A stretch of DNA of 64,000 bases from Sporodiniella umbellata (taxonomy: Eukaryota > Mucoromycota > Mucoromycetes > Mucorales > Rhizopodaceae). Of this stretch, positions 33,876 to 47,681 are shown in pieces. Positions within the stretch are counted from its first letter, which is position 1, and every line of letters starts with the position of its first letter. Where the stretch lies: contig JAIXMR010000083.1 in NCBI GenBank assembly GCA_025677835.1, positions 58,310 to 122,309 of the forward strand, in the 5' to 3' direction. Made by a program: the position numbers and the translations under genes. The notes below the pieces were generated by a model, which was not told the origin of the DNA, did not search any database, and saw only the letters and a list, made by a program, of their open reading frames with translations.

Positions 33876-34110
33876 CGATGGTAATTTCTGTTCTAAGCAT
33901 TTTTTTACTATTTTATTACCCTTTTTTCTACTTTTATTCCATTAAAAGAAATCATCGAGTCAAGACGCACACCAAAAAAAAAAAAAAAAAAAAAAAATTA
34001 TAAGGTTCTTTAATGCAATAGAATTGCGCCATCGGATTGCGACATTTTTACTCCTCATTGCGATAACTGATTTCTCCAAAGGATAAACCATCTAATCGCA
34101 CACCGTTGTT

Positions 34111-34140
34111 TGCGTCACACCTCAAATCGATGACGCATCG
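34111..34140. promoter_or_regulatory. Paired bZIP-type sites (TGCGTCA and TGACGCA)
   Basis: TGCGTCA at 34111-34117 is the reverse complement of TGACGCA at 34131-34137, two helical turns away. The second lies in a 13-bp partial palindrome CGATGACGCATCG (34128-34140). AP-1/ATF/Gcn4-type bZIP proteins bind such sequences. They sit upstream of the bZIP gene itself. Confidence 0.4.
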
Positions 34141-35207
34141 CCGTCGCCACCCGATCGTCGACTTTTCCCTTGGTTCTTTTTTAGCCGTCACGTTTCAGCC
34201 GGAAGGAGAGCCTAGAAAACCAATCCTCCTGAAAACAGGCTGTGCGCACTTTCATTGGCTGTCGATGACTGTTCGCTCATTTCAAGAGACGGTAGGGTTT
34301 CTGCATAGAGAGTGGCTCTCTAGGATCACATCCTTCACACAACATCTTTTGGCAAGAAAAATCCTAAAGTGGAATCACAAGTCGCTATCAATGAACAGCT
34401 TCATCCATACCAACACCTCTGTAAAGCAGTAGATGAGCAAAAAAAAAAAAAAAAAAAACTCTCCTTCTCTCTGTACTGCCTCTGATGTTTACCATATCAG
34501 TAAAGTACTTTGCCCACGTTTGTTTTTGCAACACTCTACTGACAGAAACGATTGGGCTAGTGTCAATCAAGGCTGACCATGCGTTGATGGTTTCATCTTG
34601 ACTTGAGTAAAGCCGTATCAATAAATCATAATATAAAAACAAAAACCTCTAGACTGAAGGGAGACATTGAGTTTTGATACCCTTTTTTTTTTTTTAAAGC
34701 CATTCTCATGGTTTTTAAAGAAAATACACAAAGGTTCTCAGACCAGCTTGCTTTAGTTCGGCTTAGTGCTATTCGTATTTTTAAAGGAGACGTTCGTTTT
34801 CCTGGTTGTGAACTTTCAATTTTCCTAAAACAACAAAGTCCATCGTTAGACAAGTGGCTCGAAACAATGAAAAAGGGTGTATTGATACTCTATGCAGTTT
34901 TGTTTTGTAATTACAACTTGTTTTCGAAAGGATTTGTCACAGCGACGATAGAAATAAAGGAGCGGTGATGATTGGCGTAAATTCAAATGATGAAAAGAAT
35001 CCCAGTTGAGCAAATCCTGCATCCTATCCAGAATAGGCAAAGTTATGACGAAATGCTAGTTGCACGAACAGTGAAGGTCTGGGCCTCAAAAATAGAAGGA
35101 AAAAAAAAAAAAAAATAATAGAATTCAAACCTTCTGTCACAACAAACTCCCTTTTTTTTTTTTTTTTTTTCCCTTTTTTTCTTTTTCTCTTTATTTTTCT
35201 TGACGCA

Positions 35208-37597
<2,390 letters not shown>

Positions 37598-37600
37598 CAC

Positions 37601-37637
<37 letters not shown>

Positions 37638-37752
37638 CTTTTTTTATTATTATTATTATTTGTTTTTATACACCCCACCACAAAAAAAAAAAAAAAAAAA
37701 GTAGCCTAGAGACCCATCGAGCTTTATCCCGCACACAAACATATCTATACAC

Positions 37753-37796
<44 letters not shown>

Positions 37797-38024
37797 TTAC
37801 ATATACTTGTATATATATACACACATAAAGCTCAAACAGTTAAAATAGAAACAGCCTTTTTCTTGGGCAATGTGACGTCATCTGGGGTCGAAAAGAGTCT
37901 TTGTCCATTTTCCATTGTTTCTCCCTTTCTTTTTTTTAAAAAAGCATTTATCCTGGAAAGAAATATTGACCCAAAACAACTACCACAATCCTCACCCATT
38001 ATTCACAGTGAGATCAGTCTTAAC
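37598..38024. promoter_or_regulatory. Promoter/leader of the PACT-like gene with a CRE palindrome
   Basis: Contains a poly-T run (37605-37636), an A run (37682-37700), a (CA)n block (37756-37793) and a perfect CRE palindrome TGACGTCA at 37873-37880, 145 bp upstream of the start at 38025. ATF/CREB bZIP factors bind CRE; function here is inference. An in-frame upstream Met at 37863 exists, but the segment between is low-complexity and more likely leader. Confidence 0.45.
37756..37793. repeat. (CA)n microsatellite
   Basis: About 19 CA units between the phosphatase 3' end and the CRE element. Confidence 0.9.
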
Positions 38025-38175
38025 ATGGACAGGTTTGCTGATCCGCCTAGAACCTTGTTTGATGAAATAGGAGATCACAACCCATTTATTACTATCAAAG
38101 TAAATCAGAGCCTCATCTTTCATCTCATCAACCTATTTCTCTTTTAGTCTGTTGACGAAAGAGTAAGCAAAAATG

Positions 38176-38207
<32 letters not shown>

Positions 38208-38726
38208 GTTTGTGTGTGTTTGATACAGTGATAGATTGAAGAGGATTGGAACCAAGTAGTATTTCAGTTACAAGAACAAAATGAAAGTTTACTACAGTCC
38301 TTAAAAGAAACCAGCCAAGAACTTTTAAAGTATAAAAAAGAAAATGAACTGTTGACGGCTCAAACTCAAAAACAACATCATGAGCTATTACAAGTGAGTT
38401 TTGTTGGAAAGATAGTATCGCAAAAGTTAACAGTTTACTTAGAGAGATAGGGATCAATCACGACAAGTAACTATCGACTTACATATACGCATCTAACTTG
38501 TCTTTCTAATTGTTTAGTTCAACAACAGAGTATTAGAATTGAGTAAGTCTCTCTGTTTTTTTTTTTTTTTTTTGTTGATTGCACGCTTTGTTAACTGAAG
38601 AAAAAAAGTATATCAAAAAAACTATCTCATATTAGAGAATTGTCATTTGAAAGAAAGGTATAGATATAGATGTATATCCACATGCATACACATGAGAAAA
38701 TATTCAACTAGCTCAACTCTCTCTTT

Positions 38727-38758
<32 letters not shown>

Positions 38759-38760
38759 AC

Positions 38761-38802
<42 letters not shown>

Positions 38803-38965
38803 ATGTATATATATATATTGATGGTTACTGTACTCCAGCCAAAGTCAATTGTTCAGACACAATGAGAATCAGAACTTTACATTGACTCGAAAGAATCGAT
38901 TACGGTCTATTGTTTATGCCTTGATAGCAGTCCAACGATTTTATAAAACACTTTTGAATTTATAA
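38025..38965 (+). CDS. Small coiled-coil protein with a PACT-like (pericentrin-type) C-terminal segment
   Basis: Six exons were assembled by eye: 38025-38099, a 15-nt microexon 38148-38162, 38235-38393, 38518-38542, 38609-38657 and 38839-38965. All introns are GT-AG and phases match at every join, giving 149 residues. Start MDRFADPPRTLFDEIGD; the centre is a heptad coiled coil (WNQVVFQLQEQNESLLQSL, KKENELLTAQTQKQH), then NYLILENCHLKE. The C-terminus RKNRLRSIVYALIAVQRFY resembles the conserved core of PACT domains (pericentrin/AKAP450, Pcp1/Spc110), which bind calmodulin and target proteins to spindle pole bodies or centrosomes. The basic-aromatic-aliphatic helix would also fit calmodulin binding. 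It is far shorter than known PACT proteins. Intron 5 is filled by a compound microsatellite. The exon model is convincing; the PACT assignment is moderate. Confidence 0.65.
38731..38818. repeat. Compound (CT)n(AT)n(GT)n(AT)n microsatellite in an intron
   Basis: Four dinucleotide blocks in direct succession, filling about half of the 181-nt fifth intron of the PACT-like gene. Confidence 0.9.
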
Positions 38966-39153
38966 AGTAAAAGAGAAATCCTTCTTTTTTTAAAAGACAC
39001 GATCCCATTCCTTCTTTTTCATAGCACTTTCTGTAGTTGTATCCATGGCATCTTCCATCAAATCATTTGAATCATTCGAACAAACAGAGCTTGACCTCCT
39101 CCTCATATGAGTAAATCCATGAAGTGACAAGAAAACATCGTTGGTTGTATCTG

Positions 39154-39154
39154 A

Positions 39155-39194
<40 letters not shown>

Positions 39195-39204
39195 ATGTGT
39201 GTGT
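39154..39204. repeat. Compound (AT)n(GT)n microsatellite
   Basis: About 13 AT units followed by about 11 GT units, in the convergent spacer between the PACT-like gene and the next minus-strand gene; same block order as the intronic one 350 bp away. Confidence 0.9.
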
Positions 39205-39244
39205 TTTTTTAGCTTTTTTTTTTATTATTATTATTATTTATGTT

Positions 39245-40515
39245 TTATTTATTTATACCTTGTGTACTACTTCCACTGGTGCCTGTCGGAGCCGTACTGG
39301 CAAGTCCGTGGGCTGGGTGACTCAGACTATAATGAGTACTGCCACTGGCTGCTTGAGAGCCTATGAGATGACTGTTGGAGGATGAAGAGGGTGGAGGGGA
39401 TGATGCAATTAAAGAATGAGTATGTTTGCAGGCAGTGGTACAGGTATGACAGATATCTTGGGGTGAGGGAAGTTGCGGTGCCTGTGTCTGGATCGGTTGT
39501 GCTTGAGGTTGGGAAGGTTGCTGTTCCTCAAGCTCGGGTGTAGAGAGCCTGAGGCGTTTGATATCGTTCACATCGTTACTCGAAGTCCTCCTATGATGCC
39601 TTCTATCACTCTCTTCTTTTTTTTTCTTATAGAGTTTGGCACCCAACTCCTCACGTTCTTTGCGAGCCGCTTCTTGTAACATGATACATTTCAATTTATA
39701 GTCAATGTTCGCTGGGCTTTGAAGATACATGAAAAACTCTGAAAGCTTAGAAAAATCCCATCCTTGCGTAAAAGCTCTCAGAAATCTCTCCCTCTCTACT
39801 GTATTGGATGAAGCATAAGGCGCTGAAGACAAAACCATCGTAATCAATGTCGTTGTATACTGTGTTGCCCAACTGTAGGTCAAGTGACGTAAGAGATGAG
39901 CCCTCCGCAGATCGCCTGTTTTGAATAATAACAACATAGCATAACATGTCAGTATTTCTTCCCAACAAACAATAAAACTGCAGAAAACAAAAAGAGAGAA
40001 ACCGACAGTTGTGCCTGTCTTTCTACTTGCCTGCTTGATCACACCAGTCCACAGTAACATATCGAACTAAAGTACTGATACTTTCTAACCGCCAATCGCT
40101 TATTAGCCACTTTAAAGCATTGACAATACGTTCAAGAGGATATTCGTTAGCTATCCGATGTAGATACATGGCAGTGACCAATACATTCTCTTCTGATTTT
40201 AGCCACGAATAAAAAGAAGCATCATATAACTGATCCATGCATTTGATGTTGCGGTAAACGTCTTTCCAATTATCCTCTTTAGCTACATTCGATTTGACAT
40301 CTAATACTTGTTGGCCTTCTTTTATTGATCAAAACAAAATAAAATAATAAAAAAAACCTACTATGACGTTTTAGTTTCTTTCCTGCCCATTCGGCTACTG
40401 TTAATCCATATAGTGAAGTACGAGATGGCTGTTGAAAGTCATGTTCATTAGCGGGTATATATTGTAATAGAGATGTATTAAATGAAGGTATGTCGGTTGT
40501 ATGGTTGTTTTCCAT
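39245..40515 (-). CDS. Helical protein with a low-complexity C-terminus, function unknown
   Basis: Multi-exon minus-strand gene. Start at 40515 (MENNHTTDIPSFNTSLLQY); about four exons, with introns near 40370-40320, 40040-39915 and smaller ones. The N-terminal half is rich in amphipathic helices like an alpha-solenoid (SWLKSEENVLVTAMYLHRI, ERIVNALKWLISDW, LLRHLTYSWATQYTTTLI, LRAFTQGWDFSKLSEFFMY). A charged helix follows (QEAARKEREELGAKLYKKKK), then about 120 residues rich in Ser, Gln, Pro and His with a CHTCTTACKH cluster that may bind metal. I cannot name the family; a nuclear or transcription-complex scaffold would fit, but this is a guess. Confidence 0.6.
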
Positions 40516-40777
40516 TTTTCTTATTATAGGATAGTTTCTAAGAAAAAAAGAGGAAAAGTTGGCTTCCGTTTTTTTTTTTTTTTTTTTTTTTTTGCTGTAT
40601 TTAGTTGTATAGATATTTATAATATATATAAATATATATATATTATGCTTATATCTCTATATTTATTTTTATGTATTTTTCAATCTATACATACATACAC
40701 ACACGTATATATTATATATGGGAGTGGGAGAGTGCAGTGCGTGTGTGCGTATAGCTGTTGTCTGGTTTTGATTTCAC

Positions 40778-40819
<42 letters not shown>

Positions 40820-43402
40820 GAAAAACCACCTTTTCTCTCTCTCCCTTATTTATAGTGAAAGCAAGAAAACAAAAACAAAAAGCGGGGAATAAAATACCAA
40901 GGGTCGGTTTTTGTTTTTCTTGAAAGAGAGAACATTCTATTCTCTGTCACATGCAAAGGAGTACGGGTCATTGCAACCTGACTGCCTGCAGTCACCAATG
41001 TTGTTTATTTAAGGTATACCTTAATATAAATCCGCTCCATACGAACAAATAGATGAAAACCACAAAATGCTCTAACTAATTGAAAGTCAATAGTACTGAA
41101 TCATCTATACAGTCAAGCTCACAAACTTTAAATAATAGAACAAGAATCAACTGCTGATTGTTTTATGAAAGCACATAGCTCTATTTCATCGTTCCTGACA
41201 GCTACAAGTACTCAGCTCAATTTCATATAGGTAATCGGCCACTTGACCTCACATGACCTCTGTCATAAAAGTCATAGACTACAAAAAAAAAAAAACTGCA
41301 CTTAGTATCTGAGCTATACCAAATCTCCAAAGTACACACACATACACGCCTATTTTGCAATCGGTTGCTTAAAACAAAACTCTTATTCATTGTTCTCGAT
41401 AACAGTGAGCTTTGTGTTTATGATCCAACTTCAAAATTGTCATATATAGTAATCCACCCAAGCCTTTTTTACACACCTTACTGTCTAAACAATTTTTATA
41501 ACTAACGAGCACCTGTCAACTAACAATTGAAACACCCAATCGAAGCAAGTAACTATTTTCTGAAAATTTACCGTGTACCAAAATACTAAGCCTATCTTAA
41601 AAATGTTCATCACCTTCTTTTTATTTAATTATTTACGTCTAAAAAAAAAAAGAAAGAAAGGGCTGCTACATTGCATCGCACTTTCAAGAGTCACTTTAGA
41701 AATTAGAGTGGTATGTTTTTTAGAATTCTACCGTTTTTGAAAAACGAAACCACTTTATAGAGAAAACCTTATCGCAGCTACCTTTACCTTTCTTTCAGTA
41801 TACTATGCCCTGTCCATATTTATAAATTTCTGGTTTTAAAAATTAGCACTGTATTTTATCTAGTTGGACAAAACTTCGTTCAAGATCTCCTTAAATTGTT
41901 TCTTGACGCTAAATTTGGCCTACCACAAAAAGCTCTATAAGCTCCTATTTAAGCTTTTTAAAATGGCCTTTTTTTTTTTTTTTGTAACAGATAAACACAC
42001 GCTAGCACACGATTTATCAGAATTTTGCTTTTTAGTAAAACATACGTACATTTACCGAGATACTACTTCAAATAAAGTTGAAAAGACAAATGAAGCAGTA
42101 TATATATATATATATCCAAACGTAGAAGTTACATACAGAGTTTGAATAAACCACTACTCTTTATTCAAGTATCAAAAAAGCGAGGAAAACAATACAGCAA
42201 TTTGCATATTTCATCCTAAAAAAAAAAAAAAAAAAACAAGTAGTGGGCAAAAAGAACTGACCAATCATTATTGAGCCCTGAAATAAATGTAAATACCGAC
42301 ACGCCAGCGACAAGTGTTTAGGATTTAAACACTTTATCCCAAGCCCCAAGCCTAAATAAAATCTCAAGGAATAAAGATCCTATTTTCCAAGGAGAAAGTT
42401 ATATTACTAAGCAATAAAAGTAAGAAGGGTATACAAAGTAAGGTTTGTGTTCACAAATATATATCGAATTACACTCTACTTTTCAATGTTTGGTTGGCTA
42501 AACCTGTTTTTTTATACAGACAGCTAAAAGCTTTAGAATTTTCTGCTGGCACTGCTAAAAGTAGTTTAGTCGAACCCAGCTGTGTACATTAGTATAGCAC
42601 TTGTTCTAAATTGACAATTGTATTGTTTTATATAATTAGAACGCAAGGTTGTTCTCATCACAGTGTACTTATATAAGCTCACTATTTGAGAGCTACTTAA
42701 AAAAGAAACTGTAAACTAAAAAAGTTTGTTGGTGTTCATATATTTCCAACTATAAAAAAGGCTATATATATATATGCGAGAAAACCGCCCCATTGCCCTA
42801 GATCTGGCTCTAAGTTGATCGTGTACAATTCATAACAAAGAGATAATAAAAATGATGTCTTTTCAGGAAAAAAGGAATAGCTTTTAACGGCTAGAAGAAC
42901 TTTTGTATAACCTGTTTCATGTATTCTTAAATACGGTTATATCAAGAAGTTTTGAAGCTGGACAAAACACAAAAAGGTAGCCGACATCTTTGTGTTTGAA
43001 ACATCATATCATTGCAATCTTAAATGATTAACTATTTTTTTGTATAATATTGGACTTTGCCATATCTGTGTCAAATGCTAAGACTATCTCTTTGATCAAT
43101 TTTTTTTTCGAGTCCTATCCTTAATACTAAGAAAATCAATATGTTACAAATGATAATAATCTTCTTAGCATTTGTATCACTTGAATTAATATCAAGTAGG
43201 TTGAATGCTCTTCGGTTGTCGCCCACTGAAAGAGGCCTTTTTGTGAACTAAAAACTATTGATATCAAGCACTAGATAACACTAAATAGAATTGATGTTTT
43301 AAAATATATATTATCTTCCTTTGAAAAAAAAAATGCAATTATATGGGCAAGTGAAAGGATAGATTATTTACATTGAAGAGTATGAGTAGATCATTATTCA
43401 AT
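40516..43402. other. AT-rich gene desert
   Basis: About 2.9 kb without a credible gene. It has a 24-nt T run near 40570, A/T and TA repeats near 40620-40720, a 37-nt A run at 40780-40816, a short TA repeat near 42098-42114 and many small A/T runs. No tRNA B-box (GGTTCGANNCC), splice-consistent coding exons or transposon ends were noticed. Decayed repeat DNA is possible. Confidence 0.5.
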
Positions 43403-44017
43403 TTATTTATCAGAATTAAAGAATGTGTAACTTAAAGTAATTGTGCTTACATCTTTCATTAAAGGGTCTTCCAAGAAATCAGGATCAATGAAGAAAAAGA
43501 CTGGCATATCAACTTCTTCACCAGCAGTCAGTCTCTGTTCTTCGAAACAGAAACATTGGATCTTATTGAAATAAGAACCAGCTCGATAAGGGGTGACATT
43601 ATAAGTAGCAACACCATTCATGTCTCTTGAAGCATTACTTTTTGCTTTATAGAAAGTTAAAGCAGTCTCCCCTGGAACTACGTGAATTTCGCGTAGCTCC
43701 GGTTTGAATGACCAGGGTAAGGTATCGGATGTGTTACTTTCAAAAGTTATTCGAATGCGGCGCGTAGGTTGAGGAACTAAACGCTTTACATCAAAACGGT
43801 CTTTATCTATAACAGGTGTTCCATTAAATCCAGTACTACTGCAAAAGAGTCGGTACAAAGGAACAGCAGCATAAGAGACACCAATCATAGTTATGAATAT
43901 AGAGGCTGCATACATCCCTGCAGAAGCATTGTCCCGTTTTGTGTGGTACTGTCGACCTAAATTACGGTAAACCTTTGGCGAGAACTGTGAATTAGCTAAT
44001 CTTGTAAAACGAAACAT
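43403..44017 (-). CDS. COX11: Cytochrome c oxidase assembly protein Cox11
   Basis: A single-exon reading. I place the start at 44017 (MFRFTRLANSQFSP), which gives a basic mitochondrial presequence; an upstream in-frame Met at 44071 would add an acidic leader and is less likely. A single membrane helix (YAASIFITMIGVSYAAV) is followed by the family signature PLYRLFCSSTGFNGTP. The copper-binding motif CFCFEEQ is present in the intermembrane-space immunoglobulin-like domain, as is the conserved MPVFFFIDPDF near the C-terminus. Cox11 inserts CuB into Cox1 of complex IV. Length after presequence (about 205 residues) is slightly short of yeast Cox11 (300), as in many fungi with brief presequences. 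Confidence 0.95.
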   Translation of the reverse strand: MFRFTRLANSQFSPKVYRNLGRQYHTKRDNASAGMYAASIFITMIGVSYAAVPLYRLFCSSTGFNGTPVIDKDRFDVKRLVPQPTRRIRITFESNTSDTLPWSFKPELREIHVVPGETALTFYKAKSNASRDMNGVATYNVTPYRAGSYFNKIQCFCFEEQRLTAGEEVDMPVFFFIDPDFLEDPLMKDVSTITLSYTFFNSDK

Positions 44018-47000
44018 TTCTGGAAGAAAAGCATAAATAGATGTTATGTCAATAAAGTGGTGCTCCGACAAGCCACCCTACACTTTGGTCTGTCGCTCTG
44101 CGTAACTTACATTTTCAGCTTCCACACAACGAAAAAGCAAGTCAAAAGTAATACAATCTGGTAACAATAAAAAGCACTGTTTACCGCCTAGTCTGTTTTA
44201 CTTCCACTTCAGTCTTTATATAAACAAAGAGGACAATTGTCCAATAAAATTAGAGTAAAGTGTTTGTCCCAAATCAATACACCCCATATCCCAGCCCTAG
44301 ATTGGGTCATAAGTCAAGTTGTATGCGAAAAAAAAAAAACACCTTTAACACTCACTCCATAGGAAAAGAAACTGTGTATTATAGTCAAAAGTTTTCCGAG
44401 AACAGAAATAAACTGTATAGTCTCTCTTTTATTTCCTTAAGCGGAAAGCGGCATCTTTCTGCTTCGATTCCTTAACATAGGGTAAGCATTATTAAAGTTT
44501 AGCAGGAAGGCCATAACTGAGTTATAAAGATGGAAGAGAGGCCGATATAAACCACCTGAGCAAAAGCAACTCTAGTATTAGTACAAAGTGCCGAGACGTT
44601 TGTATGATTGATAGTATGTCAACAGTTATTAAACAGATACCTCCCAAATCATCTCCTTCTCTTGTTCGCTATTCTAAGAATTGTATCAGCAAAGGATGCT
44701 ATAAGAAACAAATTAGAAAAGCAAATATAATCTTAGAAAGAGAAAGTTGATAAAAGTTAGAAGAAAAAAACGAATTAAACTTTACACCTAAGGAGATCGA
44801 CATTACTAAACCGTTAGGCGAAGAGACAAACTCAGTCAAATAGCCAGCTTCCGTATTGAAGTACCTTTGATTTCGTAGAGCAATAAAAATAACAAAGGTT
44901 GAAAGACAATAGGTTTATATTTTCTTTGCGAATTAAAAATTTTACCCCAATGGAACAAAACCGATATATATATATATATGTATGTATTGCTATTCCCCTT
45001 CTTACCCTTTTTTTTTTTTTGAGGGAATGAAATGCCATCAAAACTTGCGTTAGTCATAGACCAAAGTATAGTAAATTACATTATTATATATATTAGTTGT
45101 TTCATTTGTACACTTCTGTAACTTAATTTACTATTTCATTCTAACAAAAACAAAAGAGATGAAAGAATACAAAGGTATAAGGCTAGAAGCAAACACTCCT
45201 ATACTTTGATTTTTTTTAAAAAAAGATGTGTCTATTGGTGTAATCTATTCTGTGCAAAAAAGCTTATGATCGATAAAGAAGAAAGAAAAGTAAAAATGCG
45301 AAGCCAATAACATCTCAAATCAAACACATTGCTGGTTGATTCTCACTTTATAGCTATAGCATAGGTCAAATAGACTTGGAGATTTGTAATTTTTAGTGGG
45401 GCTATTATAACACTTTTATTTCATTCAATTTTGTTTTCTTTTTACAGTAAATAGTAGCAATAGTAAAAACAATGGTAGTTGCAAAAATACCACTCTGCTT
45501 CTTTGTAAAGTAGATAGGAAACACATGTGTATACAAACAAAAGGATCTTTTAAAAAAGAATGTTGTACCACTAACAACAATAGCAAAGAAAGTGAGCTGT
45601 TTAGTGAAATAGAACATACGAAACACAACCTCAGGTGGATATCTCTTATCATCGATTACCGAATTTGCATTATATAGATAAACACTAATACAAAATAAGT
45701 AGTACGTGTTCATTTCTTAGTGCCAACCGTTTGTTTTTGTATAACAAAAAACACCAGTGGCTTTGCGTTGTTTATTGTACCTCCAAAATTTCCTCCTGAC
45801 CTTGGCCCAGGCTATACGGTACGGCTTTTTCCAATATTTGAAGAACTGAACTCACTGCTTTTACGCTTTAAGCTGTTGAGTCGATTTCTTTGAGCAACGC
45901 TTTTTAGGGCTTTTGATTTGAAGCTCTAAAACAATTACTTTCAACCCCTTTTGCTTAAATTTTAATATTTTAAGCAGGTCAAATGAAATACCTTTTATAT
46001 CTTATAGCATCTATACTTTCCTTATAAATTGTTATTATATTACTTGCAAAATCACACTGGAACTCTATTGTAGATATACACTAAAAACAAAACGAGTCTT
46101 CCAATCAAGTTTTTCGGGGTTATTCGATTCTCAAAGAATTAAAATATCACTGTAGTAAAATCTAAAGTGTTTCTCCTACAAGCCTAAGTACGGTGGGCTT
46201 CTTTTTTATATCTATAAACAGGATTGTTTTAGAGTCGGTTTTCTGTTTCCGATTTGAGCTTTACATCTTTTTTTAGAAGTCTGCTCACGCCAAACTGTAG
46301 TTTAGCTAAGATTACCAGGTATGGGTCTCTATTCCGTAACGGACATTTAATTTTTCAAATTGATATAATCAATCATTTTCGCTGTAGTAGCCTCTGTTGT
46401 TTCGTTTTCGTATTATGTGTCAAAATAATTTGAGTAACGGATTACTATTAGGGGTCCAACCAAACAATTTGATTTAGAGTTACTAGGTATTGAAGTGCCG
46501 AAAATTGTTATTGCGTTGACTCATATCAGTTGACATGGTATTTTAATGGTTCTGTAAGCATCAGAAAACAAATCTCTAATAATTGGCATACACAGTGTCA
46601 ATAAAAAGATACATTGTAGGTGGGGGGTTTCGGTCAAAAGGGTTCACATTTGTTGTCACCGCTCACTCGGGATAAAGCGTACTTTTTTGTTGAAAGATTC
46701 TGTTTAAACAGCGATGCAAGCTTTACAATCTGTAGCTAGTATTTACGTATATAATTTCCTTTTTTAACTGTGAGCGAAGTGTGTATTGACTCGCTATTTT
46801 CGATTCAAAACAATAAACATCTTACCGCACCTTTAATATTTAAAGCTACTGATACAGTATATAGACACTAGGGACATTAGTATAAATGACATAAGTAGAT
46901 TGAAGTTACAAAAGAGGCTATTGTCCAAATCTAGACACATTTTGACCTAGGTACCTTACACTACAACTATATGAACAACAAGGAATTTGTGTTGTTTTTT

Positions 47001-47681
47001 TTATAAAAATAAAAAAATAAAAAGACATTGTTTCTGTTCGTTATGTCCTCTTTCAAGTTTGCTTTGCTTCTTTTTTTTTTTTTATCTCCAAAACGAAAAG
47101 AGTAACCATTTTCTAATTTTTTTTTTCAAAACAAAGTGCTGACATAGTTTTGAGGCTATGAGAAATTACAATTCTAAGTTGTAAAAACGCGTAAAACATA
47201 GCAAACAACAGTTGGTCAATGCAATTTGTTCCTTGAAATAGATCTCAATTTCTTTTGAACACTTTTTTATATATCTGTTTGCTCAGCAGTTACTGAAAAA
47301 AACAAAAACATAGAATGTTCCATAATGGAACTATTTAATATCGATCTTGATATAAACAATAACAAACTAGAAAGTAAGGCTACAGAGTCAAAAGTCAAAC
47401 AGACAAATTTTTTTCTGTAATTGCTCAAGAACCTAATCGAAATGTCCAATCAAATACTTTTACAACCTTCCTTAGATATATAGGTAAGAGTGTAAGTTTT
47501 ACAAGGACCTACATAGTACAATTAAAATTTCAGCGGGAGTTTTTGTTTCATACAAGTGGTTTTAAAATAAAAGTGGGGATTTGCGGTTAGTGTGACAACT
47601 TCGCTTTCTTCCCTTTTCTTTTTTTTTTTTTTTTCTGCATGCAACTAAAAAAAAATCCACACTCTATAAAAATATAAATAA
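44018..47681. other. AT-rich gene desert
   Basis: About 3.6 kb with no recognisable gene. Features are short A/T runs, a TA repeat near 44964-44978, and a minus-strand open stretch of 102 codons (45713-45405) that is hydrophobic with Lys-rich ends but has no recognised family; chance is the simplest explanation in DNA of this composition. Part must be promoter for COX11 and for the Zn2Cys6 gene. Confidence 0.5.

Larger units (their letters stand above)
33769..35207. other. Intergenic, divergent promoters of the bZIP and phosphatase genes
   Basis: About 1.4 kb holding a 42-nt T run (33834-33875), an A run near 33974-33995, another near 34441-34458 and a T run near 35152-35170. An inverse CCAAT (ATTGG) lies near 34254. 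A plus-strand open stretch at 34708-34968 (86 codons) looks mildly protein-like but has no recognisable domain or splice support. The 34106-34432 open stretch is likewise unsupported. Confidence 0.5.

Noticed and set aside
34708..34968. Plus-strand 86-codon open stretch with helix-like composition
   Set aside because: No recognisable motif, no conserved start context; could be an exon of an unseen gene but not supportable.
45405..45713. Minus-strand 102-codon hydrophobic open stretch
   Set aside because: No family, no splice or promoter support, and length is within chance in AT-rich DNA; left uncalled.
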